Shown here: one piece after another, positions 1 to 11,737 of the stretch | Layout of the letters: every line of letters starts with the position of its first letter | How positions within the stretch are numbered: position 1 is the stretch's first letter | Source: Lepturacanthus savala | Taxonomy: Eukaryota; Chordata; Actinopteri; Scombriformes; Trichiuridae | Assembly: GCA_030544235.1 (NCBI GenBank) | Contig: CM060464.1 | Span: 845,001-909,000, forward strand | Length of the DNA: 64,000 nucleotides | Reading direction: 5' to 3' | Translations under genes and position numbers: made by a program | The notes under the pieces: model-generated | Database searches by the model: none | What the model was told of the DNA's origin: nothing | What the model saw: the letters and a program-made list of their open reading frames with translations, nothing else

Positions 1-1186
1 TAATATAAATGCCATTATATACAAGATAGATACGCTGTGCAAAATGTTGAAAAAGCTTATAAAGGAGGCAGCAAATATTTAAATATAAATATATTTCATA
101 TTTATTTAAATATAAAAAGACATCAATCATTTATATTGATGAAAAGTCATGAATGGTTTTATAATATCTAAGAAAGCTAGCACGCTTCTTATTAATGCAC
201 TTGAATGATAATAAATTCATTTATTTACTTTTCTCTTGTGTAATTTTCTTTATTCCTGGAAGGTAAATGTTTTATTGAGTGGACAGTGTAAAGAATGTGA
301 ATAAATACATGTGTTGTACTTTTTTCTTGTGCCAAAAACTACATGTATTGTAAGAAAATAAATAAATAGGTGTAAACACAAGTTGCTGCTCCAGCAGACG
401 CCACCGTTCAGAATGGCTGATGCCACCAGAGTCATAGAAATATAACTGGCTGTAAATTGTTGTTAATATAGGAGAAAACAGTTTATGTTGTTGGTTTAAT
501 TGAATGAGCTGCTCTGCCTGTGAATCCTGTTAACAGGTGAATTTATTTCTTGTTGTGTATAATGAGCTGTTGTTACCTGCTGTAAATCCTGCGGCTGAAG
601 GCAGGTAAACTCATTTCTTGTTATTGTGTTATTAGATCTGAGTGTTCAGAGTGATGTTTGTGCTGTAAATTCTGCTGAGTCGCGGGTAATCATAAAGTTA
701 GACTATTAATTAATTAAATCCATAAATATTATTGTGTGTGTGCTGTCAAGTTAACGTCAGGTTGAGGAGTTTTTATTTAAAGAGCTGGGAAGTAAAAAAA
801 AAAATGGAGAGAAAGTACAAATCAGCTGCGTTTAAAAGGAGAAGGAGCCAGAGAGGATTTTATTTAAATGCATCCTCTGCTGTTCTTACAGCTGCAACAA
901 CACACCTCATCATGGAGGAACATGCATTCAGCAGCTTGAGGAGGTAACGTCTTAAAAAGGGACCACGACGTGTAGGAAGTCAGGACGACGGGAAACTAAA
1001 CTACAGGCTGAACAGCTGGTGAGTGAAACTAATGAAATGACATTATCTGCTGTATTTGTACTGAGACTGACAGTCTCTGCTCAGGCTTTGACTGAGAGGA
1101 GTCAGTCACCTGTTGACTGAAGGTTCCAGCTGTTTGTTGCCGTGACGATTTATTTATCAGAAAGAAAACAGGAAGTTGTTTATTTT
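1..1186. other. Intergenic or 3' tnmd flank, no gene seen
   Basis: AT-rich sequence with stop codons in all frames at short spacing. I see no splice-bounded coding segment, no recognisable repeat family and no RNA gene. If the tnmd transcript continues past exon 3, its next exon would be expected on the minus strand in this direction. I looked for the BRICHOS continuation (Gly-x-Thr-Gly followed by Cys-Tyr/Phe-Ile-Lys) and the cysteine-rich C-terminus and did not find them. Confidence 0.5.
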
Positions 1187-1680
1187 AGGGCTGAATGATT
1201 GGTGGAAATAATCTAATAGCAGTTTTTTCAATTTATTTATGAATTTCCTTTTTTTGCTTTCTTGCCTCACTAAGCGACATATTTTCTAATTTACAATATT
1301 AAAAATACTAATATTTATTTTTTATTATTTTTTAATTTATCCCATAACTTTTTCCTCAACAAAATATAATGATTTAAAGATGACATAAACAATTTATTAG
1401 AATTAAATTCAAAATCATATGACGTAAAAACATTTGACTTTTTTGTGAAAATAATCTAATTGCAATGTTTTCCCTTTCTAATTTAATATGATTTTTTAAT
1501 TAGTTTTTTTATTTTATCCTCTAATTTATATTTTTTTGTTCTCCTTTTTCAAAATCTTCTTTCCTAATTTTTTTCCAATTTGTTAAATTTAAATAAAAAG
1601 GTGTATAACTTCAAATAAATTACATTTTTATGTAAATACTCAACTTAAAATTGATCCAGAGGAGTTTTCCAACTTTTTGC
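1187..1680. repeat. Degenerate hAT-like repeat beginning GGGCTGAATGATT
   Basis: It starts with a GGGCTG(A)ATGATT-type terminus followed by AATAATCTAAT-rich sequence, and the motif AATAATCTAATTGCAATGTTTTCCC recurs in degenerate form near 1449. This resembles the abundant teleost non-autonomous family whose ends read GGGCTGCACGATT; a fuller copy sits at 17919-18537. The right end is not clear. The superfamily assignment is inference from the terminus only. Confidence 0.4.
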
Positions 1681-3945
1681 TTGTGTCACGTACAAACGTT
1701 GTGGTTAGAAAATCCTGTTTTATCACATCAAACATAGTGTATTTGCAGTGATGGGAGAGTTAAAACCACTGAATTTCCATTAAATTCCTCAGGTTAAGTA
1801 ATATTTTCTAAATGCACTGCTCACAATAAATTAGGGATATTGTTATTTACACAAGTGCTGAATTTTAATGAAATAAGTGAAAGTTGCCTTTGATATTAAT
1901 ACTAATGAATGAGAAGAAACACTGTTTTAATTAGTTTAATATTTATTTCCCCATAATAAAATCCACAGTATTATTTCAGGTATTGTACCTGGATTACTGT
2001 TGGAATACACTCTCATGTTGTTTTACTCTAGATTTACTGCTTTGTAGTTTCACGGCTTGTTTGTGTTTACGTGACTTTGTGATGTCACAGAGTAGCCCCC
2101 TCCACCTGCTCCCACCTTCAAACCCCACTTTTTTCATTCTTCCGAGAGAATATCATCCAATCAGAAGAGAGACTCATGAATATTAATGAGACAGACTAAT
2201 AAAAAAGCGACCTGTGCCTTTTGGAGCTCCAGCGAGGCATTGAGAGAACACTGTAAAACTCAGTTGATTTGAATTTTTGTACTTTAAATTGCAAATATAT
2301 CATGTTAGGGGATGTCAAAACTTCAAATAAAACCCGGAAAAGTGCAGATATGGGACCTTTTTAAAACTTGGTGAGCTCATTTGTCTGGATGTAGATAACA
2401 CTTTTTTTTCCACATTTTTGGGAATTACCTTATTAGTCTTAGTGGAAAGATTTATGCAACTCACCAAAAATCGGCACTTTGGTTTCAGATGATGAAAAAA
2501 TGATCAGGATTCTCTGCTCTGAAACATTCATCTGCTGAAGGTGAACAGTCTGACTCATGCTGAACTCCCTTTATTAAAATAATAATATTTAAATACATAA
2601 ATTAAATCAGGCCTGAGGAGTCTCGTATGGATTTTATAGCAAGTAAAAAAACAAACAAGTAAATTAATCCCTTCAAGTGTGTCGCAGTATGGCACATTAA
2701 GAGTTTGGCATAGTTCATTTGCACATCTTTATTTATATTTCATCCCAAAGGCGTTTGAATTGATTTTATTCTTTATTATTTCTGTTGTGGCACTCCATCA
2801 GTAATTAGTGTTGTTATTTATTGTTGTTTATTGTCCATAGTGGCAAAAACGCTAAGTTTAAAATTGGAAAAAATGCATATATCATATATTTATTCATATA
2901 TTTTACTTTTGCTGAGAACATAATTATGTTGGCTAAACATTTCTAACTGAATGTGATGTAGTTTGTTGATTTACATCAGTAAAAACCCTGAATGTGTTCC
3001 CGCTTTCATTAAATGACATGTTTATTTCATCCGTTTAAAGGCTCCTCGTTAGCTGATGTGTGGTAATCACTTCATGGAGTTCACATGATGAACGGTGTAA
3101 ATATCACATTTCATTAACATACATTAAACTAATAAAACTGACATATACAGATCAAAGCTCGTCAGCACTGAACATACATAGGTTTTTATTTGAAGCATCG
3201 TGAAAATAAAATAGTTTTGCAGTAATTTAACGATCGTTAGAATTAAATTTTGGGTAAAATTCTACATAATTAAATGTTATCTTACTGAATATCTTCTTTA
3301 TAGTGACCAGGCTCATGTTTGTGCTTATTTTCACACTTATTTTAGTTGTGTAGGCTCATGATAACACATAAAAAGCTGCACGCTGCCATTAAAATGTGAC
3401 TATCAGCCTGTTTTCCTGGTTCCACTCTGTGTTTATCTTTGCTTTTCTTTTATTTAGATATACGGTTGTGTGTTGAACCAAATACAACAAATCTGTCATT
3501 ATACATATCATCTGCATGTCTTTATATCTCTTTATTTAGCTGCATTAATCTTATTCAGTGGGTAATTTGCTTTATCTCAGCTTCCCAGTATCTGTTGAGT
3601 TATCATCTTGCAGCCATGGGTTTAAAAGAAGGGAAGTTCTGGAAGGATGAACGCTGGAGGCGACGTTTGGAGCTTTTTGTTCTTTTGGTCTTTAATTCCC
3701 TTTCCTTCTTAATACTGACTGAAATGGAGAGTGTCCTACCTGAGCAGGAGATTGTTTTATATGCAGCGATAGTTTAACTGTCAAAGAAGCACAATAGACA
3801 CATTTCACAGTGAAACGCAGCCGTTACCAGTGATACTAATGAAGGTTTCATTCCATTTAATGCAGCAGAGACAAATGAATGGAGCGGAATGTTAATTAGT
3901 GGAAATTATTCCATGTCCATATGTCTATTGTATGATTTTAATGGC
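1681..3945. other. Non-coding flank, nothing recognised
   Basis: No gene, RNA or defined mobile element seen. The open stretch at 3439-3777 plus (112 codons) has no family resemblance or splice context. Around 2160-2260 is a short segment with CATGAATATTAATGAG that looks repeat-derived, but I cannot define its ends. Confidence 0.45.
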
Positions 3946-5070
3946 TTGTGTAAGCTACATTTTAATGAGCCATCAGTTGTGTTTTGGTCACTTTTGACTA
4001 TTTATCATTCAGTATTATTAGACTTATTATTAGACTTATATTAGAGACTCAATGATTAGTCAATTAATCAATTAGTTGCCAGATATTACATTAATTTCCA
4101 TTTATTCTGATGATCGATTAATCGTTTTGAGTCGTATTTTGAAAGGAAATGTGTAAATTCTCTGGTCCCAGCTTCTCTTCTCTGATTATTTCCTGGTTTC
4201 TTTAATCTTCTATATAAGAAAACTGACTGAAACTTCACAGGATCTAGAACGGAACCTTGAGGAACCCCACATTTGATTTGACATCAAACTATTTTTATAA
4301 TCAATAACAGATTAGAGTCATTTATTAATTAGTAAATGTGCAAATTCTCTGGTTCCAGCTTCTCTTCTCTGATTATTTCCTGGTTTCTTTCGTCTCTATA
4401 ATAATAAACTGATGATTATATGCGAAAAGTAAAAAAAATAAAATTAAAAAAAACACTTAAACTAGTAAAACTACAAAAAATACTAAAATGACCCAAAAAA
4501 TAAAAAAATACTAAAACCACAAAAATAGAAAAAAAATACTCAATGTACTATAAAAATAATAAAAAATGAAATATGAAATAAATTAAATAAAATTCCAGCT
4601 TCTCTTCTCTGATTATTTCCTGGTTTCTTTAGTCTCTATAATAATAAACTGATGATCTGGATGATAAAAAATAAATTAAAAAAAGAAATACTTAAAATAA
4701 GAAAAATACAAAATAATGTAAAAAAAAAATATTAAAACTACAAAAAAAGAATACTAAAAATAAATAAAATAAAATAACTTAAAAGCTACAACTACTAAAA
4801 TTAAAAATAAATAAATAAATTATTAAAAAAATACTATAAATATTTAATTAATAGATTTTAATCATTTTTTGAGGAGAAAATGTCTAAATTCTCTGGTTCC
4901 AGCTTCTCTTCTCTGATTATTTCCTGGTTTCTTTAGTCTCTATAATAATAAACTGATGATCTTTGGACAAAAAAAGACATTTTATGTTGAATCTTCAACA
5001 AAACTAATCGATTAATTGTTTGAATGATCAACAGATTAACCGATTATCAGAATAGTCATTAGCTGCAGCC

Positions 5071-5699
5071 CTAATTTACTTCTGTTATCTCTGTAATAGT
5101 GACGTCTTGCTCTAGACTCATAATCATGAGTAAATGACTGATTTCTTGATAATGAATAGAAAGTCTTCTGTCCTCACCAGCTACTGGTTGCAGCTAGAGA
5201 ATTTATAGCAATGAAATCAACAGAAGTAGAAGAAGTTAAAGGGAGGCTGTTTTTAAATTAACATTATCGTGACTTATTGTACTCTGGCTGCATTCGCCAG
5301 CTGCTTCTCCAACATCTGTGCTGGTTTAAGGTTGTTGTTGTTTACCTCCAGCTCGGGGCTGGATGTCATTTGAAGTTATGCAACACAGCAAGATGACGGA
5401 CAAGCGCCCAAACCGGTGTAGCCGCAGCGCTGGGAGACTGGCAGCTGTTCCAGTACATCTATGTTGAAGCTGACGACTGATTCATGTTGTTTTTCCTGCT
5501 TCTTCACCCTGTTTTATATCCACGCCGCTGCAGTGTTTATCCTCCCAGCAGGACGGTCCTGGCTCAGGCTGCTCTGGTCTCATCCTGCTCTTCAAACACA
5601 TCCAGCTTAGTTACAAACACTCGGATTAGCTGGAGTTGAATGTGGATGCTGCTATAGGCTAAATGGACGTGTTGTCCATCTCTCTGTTGGCTATTATCA
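5071..5699. other. Single-copy-looking spacer of the inverted repeat
   Basis: This is the loop between the two arms. It is more GC-balanced than its surroundings and contains a 24-codon open stretch starting with ATG at about 5394 and ending in TGA. I cannot assign it to a gene or element. Confidence 0.4.
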
Positions 5700-5983
5700 C
5701 AGTCAATTAATATATCAATGATCGAAATGATTAATCAGTTAGTTGTTTGGTTCATAAAATCGTGTAAAATGTCGAAAAAGTATTTTTTTTGTCCACAACA
5801 CAAAGATCATCAGTTTATTATTATAGAGACTAAAGAAACCAGGAAATAATCAGAGAAGAGAAGCTGGAACCAGAGAATTTACACATTTACTCCTGAAAAA
5901 ATGATAAAAATATTATTTAGTAGTTGTAGCTTTTAAGTTATTTTTATTTTATTTATTTTTTGTATTCTTTTTTTGTAGTTTTA

Positions 5984-5984
5984 A

Positions 5985-6006
<22 letters not shown>
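5984..6006. repeat. (TA)n microsatellite
   Basis: About 11 TA units followed by a T-rich run, inside the right arm of the inverted-repeat cluster. Confidence 0.9.
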
Positions 6007-6015
<9 letters not shown>

Positions 6016-6341
6016 TTTTATTTTTTTTTACATTTACATTTACATTTTTGATTTATTTTTATCATCCAGATCATCAGTTTATTATTATAGAGATTAAAGA
6101 AACCAGGAAATAATCAGAGAATAGAAGCTGGAACCAGAGAATTTAGACATTTCCTTTCAAAGTATGACTCAAAACGATTAATCAATCATCAGAATAGATG
6201 TAAATTAATGTAATATCTGGCAACTAATCAATTAATTGACTAATCATTGAGTCTCTAATATAAGTAAAATCAAATAGTCTAATAATACTGAATGATAAAT
6301 AGTCAAAAGGCTCATTAAAATGTAGCTTACACAAGCTACAA

Positions 6342-6588
6342 TAATAGAATAATATAAAAAATGACTCGATTGATCGATTATCAAAATAGCTGGTGATTAA
6401 TGTGATGGTTGGCAACTTATCAATTAATTGAATAATTAATGTGGATTTTATTATAATCTTCAATAGAATTATTAAATGCTGTTAAAAACATGACTTTTGA
6501 TAAGTAGTGTATTTGTCAGTAGGGCTGAACTGACTATTTTAATAGTCAAATGATATATTGGACTATCAATATATGATATATATATATA

Positions 6589-6656
<68 letters not shown>

Positions 6657-7160
6657 TGAAATAAATGATTGATTAGTTGTTTGGTTCATTTAATGTTGTA
6701 AAACGTTGATCATTGTTTCACAAAACTGAAGATTTAATCTAAAATGTGTTTAGATCATCAGTTTATTATTATTATAGACACTAACAAGTAAAATGAATAA
6801 AATTGATTATCAGAATAATTGGCAATTAAATTAATAGTTTGCAACTAATTAAATAATCAATGCAGCTTTAAATAGAATATTACTTGAAAATAATAAATGC
6901 TGTTATAAAAAAAGCAGTTTGATTATTACAGAGTTTATTCTTCAGTAGGGCTGAACTGACTAGTTTGATAGTCAATGTATTGATGATTGAAATGATTAAT
7001 TGATTAGTTGGTTAATGATATAGTGTCAAATCTAAAACGTCTTATTAGAAGACTAAGAAAAATAAAAAATAATACGATTTGAAAAGCTAGAACCAGAGAA
7101 TTTGGACATTTCTTTTTCTGAAATCTGACTCAAATCAATTATTCGATTGATCGATCATGG
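6342..7160. repeat. Diverged copies of the AATCGATT / CTGGAACCAGAGAATTT repeat family
   Basis: Contains repeated fragments of the same family as the cluster to the left: GATTGATCGATTATCAAAAT near 6368, two starts reading GTAGGGCTGAACTGACTA (near 6521 and 6947), and AGAACCAGAGAATTTGGACATT near 7090. The copies are old and broken. The long AT microsatellite at 6574-6649 has grown inside one of them. Confidence 0.65.
6574..6649. repeat. (AT)n microsatellite
   Basis: Roughly 76 bases of AT dinucleotides with a few G interruptions near its left end. Confidence 0.95.
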
Positions 7161-7868
7161 AGGGATGGACGTGTGAATATGTGAGGGATACGTCTGTAGA
7201 CACACTCTATAATCTGATAGAAACCTTCAGTATTAGAATAAAATAATGTTTCCCAATGAGTCAGAGAGGATCAGTCAGGGTGGACTCACTGAGGAACAGA
7301 CAGTCTGAACCTGGTGAAGACGCCGTGGTACAGTAGGTCAGTATGTCTCAGCCTGAGCTTCAGAGAATTACCCCAAACTCTCTAATATTTACAACACCAC
7401 ATGTTGGAAAACATCCAAAAGCCTCTCAGGGTGTCTCCCCCCCTCAGTCATTTCCTTTCACAATGAGTCTGAGACAATAGTGAGAGGATTTCTCCTGTGG
7501 TCCGTGTCCTGGTCCTTAATCCCCTCATTTTCCTGCCACAGCCCCCCGGAGATGGAGATGGTGGTAGAAGGTGGCTTTGAATAACACTCACCACCTTTTA
7601 TTTTATTATTTAGAGGCTTCTTTTTATTGGCTTTTACATGGACAGTATACATAAAACACACATATAATACATGAATAATAATATATATATACACTATATG
7701 CACACTAACATTCAAAAGCTCTTATTTTTAAAAGAAAAGTATTGTTTTTTCAATGAAGATAACTTTAAACTACTTAGAAATCCACTCTATACATCACTAA
7801 TGTGCTAAATCACTATTCTAGCTGGTTTTTAGTGTAATGTTAGGTACCTTTTTAACACGATAGTCTGT

Positions 7869-7869
<1 letters not shown>
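7161..7869. other. Non-coding, nothing recognised
   Basis: No gene or defined element. The minus-strand open stretch at 7458-7715 has no recognisable motif and is AT-rich. Confidence 0.45.

Positions 7870-7927
<58 letters not shown>
7870..7927. repeat. Compound (TG)n(TA)n microsatellite
   Basis: About 20 TG units run directly into about 9 TA units. Confidence 0.95.
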
Positions 7928-8099
7928 GTCATATATGTCAACTAGTTTTATATGAAACAAGAAAAATAACTAATCGATTATCAGAAAAGTTGGTGAATAA
8001 TAGTTTATAACTAATTGAATAATCAATGTTGAATATTTAAAATTGATCATTTATTTTTTGGTTACACGATTTACTGGAACTGTTCCTTTTTAAATCTGG

Positions 8100-8285
8100 T
8101 TGTTTTGCCAGATTTAGTTTTAGATTATACGATGATATATTGGATCCATCTATATTTAGGTTTTTCTGTTAAGACCCAACCTTCCAATTCCCGGATTTAT
8201 TCCTGTCAATTCCCATTAAATTCCCATGGAAAGTTTCCAACATTGAAACCCCCAGAACTTTGCAACCCTAGGGCGTTCCTTGGAA
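8100..8285. repeat. Interspersed repeat with AATTCCC / GGAAAGTTTCCA motifs
   Basis: The motifs CAATTCCCATTAAATTCCCA and GGAAAGTTTCCAACATTG, with GAACTTTGCAACCCTAG, are the kind of palindromic, low-complexity sequence seen in teleost interspersed repeats. I did not find a second copy in the window, so the assignment rests on resemblance to sequence I remember. Confidence 0.35.
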
Positions 8286-9216
8286 ACAGAATCATATTTT
8301 TTCTGTAATAAAACCATCAATGAGCAGCCGGCTACCACTTAGTGTAACCTATTTGTATGTGGGTTACCTTCCCTGTAAATCACTAAATCACTACAAGCTT
8401 GGATTACTCTGCTTACTTGCTTGTTTCTAAGTCTTCCATGGTGGAAGCACTGAATCAAACCTCCTCAGGGGATGTGCTTCACTAACAGGAATTGGAGTAA
8501 ACGTGTGTGTGTGTGTCACACTCTGGTCTGGTAGAAGGGAATGGAATAAAGAGATTGATTGTGGAGGTTAAAGTTTTCTGGCACATATAACCATTTACAT
8601 TCACAAAGCCCATTGTAAGAATAACAGCTCAATGCAGGGTTTTTTTGTGCCGGGACGAGGTTCATCCTGTAAAGTTCAGTCATGCAACCCAACATTTCAC
8701 AGTAAATAATGGCGTGAGAACGCGAGCATTCATTACCCAGTCGAGCAGCACGCTCCCTTCTCTCCTGAGGTGCTGCACGCGTAACCTGCTGCACACTCGA
8801 GCAGGATTTTTGGAATGAAAGATAAGTTAATGAGTTTCTGCTGATGCAAAAAAAAAGGTGTGAGAAACAAATAGAGACGGGCTTCTTAATGGTGTTTGTC
8901 TGTGGCTACTGTAGAGAATTAGCTGACAATCCAACCAGATATCATTTATATTTCAGCTGTTTTTAACACGTACACAACTTTAATTTCCATTATATATATA
9001 TGTCTCATAGGTTTGTCACTATATGTCACTAACAAAATTATTGTTGAAGAGGAAAAACCTGATTTTCAGCAAAAGGATAAATGTCAACCGGCTCTTTTTG
9101 CAAAGGGCAGGAAGCGAACATGTAATCCTCCCCCTCGCCGAGGAGAGAAGCGACATACGTTCACAGCGAAGAAGAAGCGACGCTCACGCGTTTCCCCTTT
9201 TTAACCTTTTACTTAC
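8286..9216. other. tnmd intron 3 side of exon 3, nothing recognised
   Basis: If tnmd exon 3 is spliced onward, this is the beginning of intron 3. I see no further exon here. The overlapping open frames at 9013-9286 plus run antisense into exon 3 and are incidental. Confidence 0.45.
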
Positions 9217-9357
9217 GTTTTTGAAGTCGTGCACCTCCAGCACTTCCTCGCTGCCGTTGCCCATGATGAAGATCTCGATGTGCTGAGCCGGGTCGATCTC
9301 CATTACGCTGTCTGTCTCCACGCCGTCCAGCACGGCTTTGTACTGATGGTCGTACAC
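9217..9357 (-). CDS. tnmd: Tenomodulin-like exon 3 (start of BRICHOS domain)
   Basis: A 141-bp, 47-codon internal exon of a tenomodulin-like type II membrane protein of tendon and ligament. On the minus strand it follows an acceptor (TTTTCAG) and ends at a consensus donor (AAC|GTAAGT), with both borders in phase 0. The peptide runs from VYDHQYKAVLDG through MEIDPAQHIEIF to MGNGSEEVLEVHDFKN. The MEIDP, GNGS/TxExxEV and HDFKN motifs are characteristic of the tenomodulin/chondromodulin family, and the length equals the 47 residues I recall for the equivalent human TNMD exon. ETLEVHDFKN-type wording favours tenomodulin over chondromodulin. It would join in frame to exon 2 at 50905-51039. The following exon, which should complete BRICHOS and supply its first cysteine, was not found downstream (positions below 9217). 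Confidence 0.9.
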
Positions 9358-9839
9358 CTGAAAATACATGAATAAACATTCACACTCTGGATAACAGATG
9401 CCGATAAAATCATACATATTAAATCAACTTCTGTCTGAGTCGACCAGAAAAACGCCTGAGCTGTCCCGACCTCTGAGTTGATGCCGTGTTTTTTTTTTGA
9501 GTTGTGCTCATTGACAGCTGTTTTCTTGGATTAGAAGTCAATCAGGCCTAGGCAACACTTTCTAAGGTAGGATTTTAAGATCTTTCCTGCACCAGAGCCA
9601 GGAATATAGCAATATGCATGAAAAATAGTGACAGAAACATTATCACAAAGCGGCTGCCGGCATTTAGGTTCAAATATGAGGCTGTTTTTTTGCAGGTGTT
9701 GCACGGACGTTGCATCCATCTGCTTTTTAAATGGATTGTGAGCTGGGTAATAAAAAAAAAAAATCAATCAATATTAAATATTGATGATTTTCTTTGAGAT
9801 GTTTGTGGTGCGTTTTATGCTTGATGACCTACTTTTAAT

Positions 9840-10080
9840 ACGTAAATGTAGGGGCAGACGATACAGCTAGAGCGTTTATTGATATAAAATATTTCATATA
9901 AGTGGATAACGATGATTATTGATCGATTTTAATTATCTAGGAGAAGGAGAGCAGGAGGAAAAAAGGCTGAATGTGACCACTTTATATTAAACTTGATTTT
10001 TCATTTGTCTATTTGATTAAATAATTAAATAATTATCAAGGGAAATATTGTATTTATGAGCCAAAGAGGAAGCAGCAGCG
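9840..10080. repeat. Interspersed repeat with TATGAAATATTTCATA-like palindrome, copy A
   Basis: Homologous in inverted orientation to 19690-19985. Shared landmarks are a GATATAAAATATTTCATAT-type palindrome, ATTATTGATCGATTTTAATTATCTA and GACCACTTTATATTAAACTTGA. A GGGGCAGACGATACAGC-like terminus suggests a hAT-like non-autonomous element; the exact class is uncertain. Confidence 0.6.
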
Positions 10081-10139
10081 TTTTTCTGTTTTTAGGCCTC
10101 GAGTGAAACTATTAATATTAGTTGTTTGGTCTTTTTTTG

Positions 10140-10290
10140 TCCACAACCCAAAGATCATCAGTTTATTATTATAGAGACTAAAGAAACCAGGAAATAATCA
10201 GTTTTTAGAAGCTGGAACCAGAGAATTTGGACGTTTTCTTCTTAAAAATGACTCTAATCGATTATCAAAATGCTGGTAATCATCAACTAT
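10140..10290 (+). repeat. CTGGAACCAGAGAATTT family copy
   Basis: Reads AAAGATCATCAGTTTATTAT, AGAGACTAAAGAAACCAGGA and GAAGCTGGAACCAGAGAATT, then ATGACTCTAATCGATTATCA. Same family and orientation as 5830, 33743, 34060, 34445 and 51680. Confidence 0.8.
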
Positions 10291-10299
10291 TAATATTGA

Positions 10300-10939
10300 A
10301 CTGAACTTCCTTATTGTCTTGATGATATAGATATTGGTTTATTGCATTGATGCAGCAGGTCTAAGCATAAAAAACTGTTAATTTGTATTAAAAAATGGAA
10401 ATAAGAATAATAAACTTGAAAAAATGCATTTATGTGAAACTCAGCTCTAAGGCCCCAAAAAATATCCTTGAACATAAAAAAAATGTATAGAGAGTAGATT
10501 TTGTTCCACAAACTTGGGTAATGTCAGGCAATCATACAAAATTCATGGGTCCACCTCTGTCAGATTATTCATAATAAAGTTTGAGGCTCTTGCAAATAGC
10601 TTGAGTTTTCTGTGAGGAAAAAAAACTAAACGTGAACACAGTGGGGGAGGAGGTGAAAATATGGGAGAAAACCTGGGAAAAAACAGGTTGTTGGCAGGTC
10701 TGTGGTAACCTGACTCAGCCAGATGGTGTGTTACACATAACCATCTGATATGTTACACACAACCATCTGGGGAGTCTTCCTCGGATACTGTTCGACAAAA
10801 AAAACAACTTGGCCGGTGGATTGATTGAACTGTCTGTGACGGGCTGAGCAAGACATCATCTCCTGATTATAATATGTTAAACTTCTCTGCAGTAAAATGT
10901 CTTACTTTAAATTATCCCAAACCTAGAGAAATGTCATTT
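10300..10939. other. Intronic, nothing recognised
   Basis: No gene. The near-identical phrases GTGTTACACATAACCATCTG and ATGTTACACACAACCATCTG at about 10727-10770 form a two-unit local duplication. Confidence 0.45.
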
Positions 10940-11090
10940 TAACCCAGTTTTCATGCATATAATTATATCAGTGGAGTCACTAACAATCATTTTGTACCAT
11001 TTGCATAAAAACACACTCCACAAATATGCTTGGAAACAAAAACTTAATTATCCCATATGCAAAATTCTTTTTGGGGGGATTATTATTATA
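10940..11090 (+). repeat. Short interspersed repeat, pair of 41283-41470
   Basis: Shares ATATAATTATATCAGT, GAGTCACTAACAATCATTTT and TTTTTGGGGGGATTATT with the reverse complement of 41283-41470. Both copies abut a different DNA transposon (11098 here, the hAT ending at 41274 there), so the ends may have been targets or have been truncated. No family name can be given. Confidence 0.6.
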
Positions 11091-11097
11091 GAATGGT

Positions 11098-11737
11098 TAC
11101 TGTATTTTCTAATAAGTCATGTTTTTTTTCATAGTTAGTCGGGGGTGCGTCTTATACTCTGCAGCAACTTATGTGTGAAATTATTAACACATTATTACCT
11201 GTATATCATTTCACACTAAACCACCAGAGGGCGCTCTAGGCTTGTGTTGATAGTTTCAACATTGTTGGTAACTTTTAACAACAACTGAGAAGAACTGAAC
11301 AAAAACGTCAGCGAACAGAAAATCATAGTAGTAAAACATGACGTCATCGACGTAGAAGAGGAAGCGCCGCATCTTCTACCTCCGGAGTTAGAGGAGTTGA
11401 TGAAAAGTGACACCGAGGATGAAGATTTCATTGGGTTTTAGTGACACGGATGGTTTTGGTGAACTTCTTAGCATGTTATTGATGCTGTAGTTATGGGAAT
11501 AACTCTTAATATGTTGTGTTAACATACCAGACACGTTCTCAGTGGTGTCATGTAACGTCAGCACCGTTCAGCCTGTTGTTGCCTCTGTTCTAGTTTTAGT
11601 TTAAATTGTTCCTCATTTACATTTAAATGACACGTCTGTTCTTGGTGACTTATTCTCCAGTGAGACTTATATATGTTTTTTCCTTCTTTATTATGCATTT
11701 TATGGCTGGTGCGACTTATAGTCCGGAGAATACGGTA
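11098..11737 (+). mobile_element. pogo/Tc1-mariner-like non-autonomous element, copy 1
   Basis: A 640-bp element with terminal inverted repeats ending TACTGTATTTTC at the left and GAATACGGTA at the right, consistent with TA target duplication. Next to the right end is GGTGCGACTTATAGTCCGG. The middle carries the last 50 codons of a transposase-like reading frame (see 11289-11441). About 440 bp of its interior appears virtually identical to copy 3 at 49276-49884, and copy 2 lies inverted at 36561-37184. It is a deletion derivative, too short to encode a complete transposase. The superfamily call rests on the TA ends and the acidic C-terminal peptide. Confidence 0.8.
11289..11441 (+). pseudogene. 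Transposase C-terminal remnant, copy 1
   Basis: Fifty codons plus TAG, opened by an in-frame TGA just upstream. The peptide contains EQKIIVVKHDVIDVEEEAP, then LPPELEELMKSDTEDEDF ending in IGF. An acidic tail ending in a short Asp/Glu-Phe-x-Gly-Phe motif is typical of pogo/Tigger-type transposases. There is no start codon or catalytic DDE/D region, so it cannot act as a transposase. Confidence 0.6.

Larger units (their letters stand above)
3950..6341. repeat. Large inverted-repeat cluster built from a teleost repeat family
   Basis: The left arm runs from about 3950 to 5070 and the right arm from about 5700 to 6341, in opposite orientation. Outer segments match closely: GCTTGTGTAAGCTACATTTT at 3952 pairs with its reverse complement ending near 6340, and the stretch through GAGACTCAATGATTAGTCAA near 4044 pairs with 6230-6255. 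Further in, 4733-4895 pairs with 5885-5990. The left arm holds four copies of a core that includes TCTGGTTCCAGCTTCTCTTC (about 4157, 4340, 4593, 4893). The right arm holds two reversed copies (about 5830, 6095). Ends such as GCAGCCCTAA near 5065 suggest a non-autonomous hAT-like DNA element; that name is inference. A transcript across the cluster could fold into a long imperfect hairpin. Confidence 0.8.

Noticed and set aside
3439..3777. 112-codon plus-strand open frame with hydrophobic stretches
   Set aside because: AT-rich sequence gives Leu/Phe/Tyr-rich peptides by chance; no family resemblance or regulatory context.
9531..9767. Minus-strand AYCYIPGSG considered as the missing BRICHOS exon
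   Set aside because: It lies upstream of exon 3 in transcription order, and lacks the conserved Lys and the Gly-x-Thr-Gly motif.
11216..11431. 71-codon Ser-rich minus-strand open frame present in all three pogo-like copies
   Set aside because: It is the antisense of the acidic transposase tail (EEE/DED codons read backwards as Ser/Phe); the sense strand explains its conservation.
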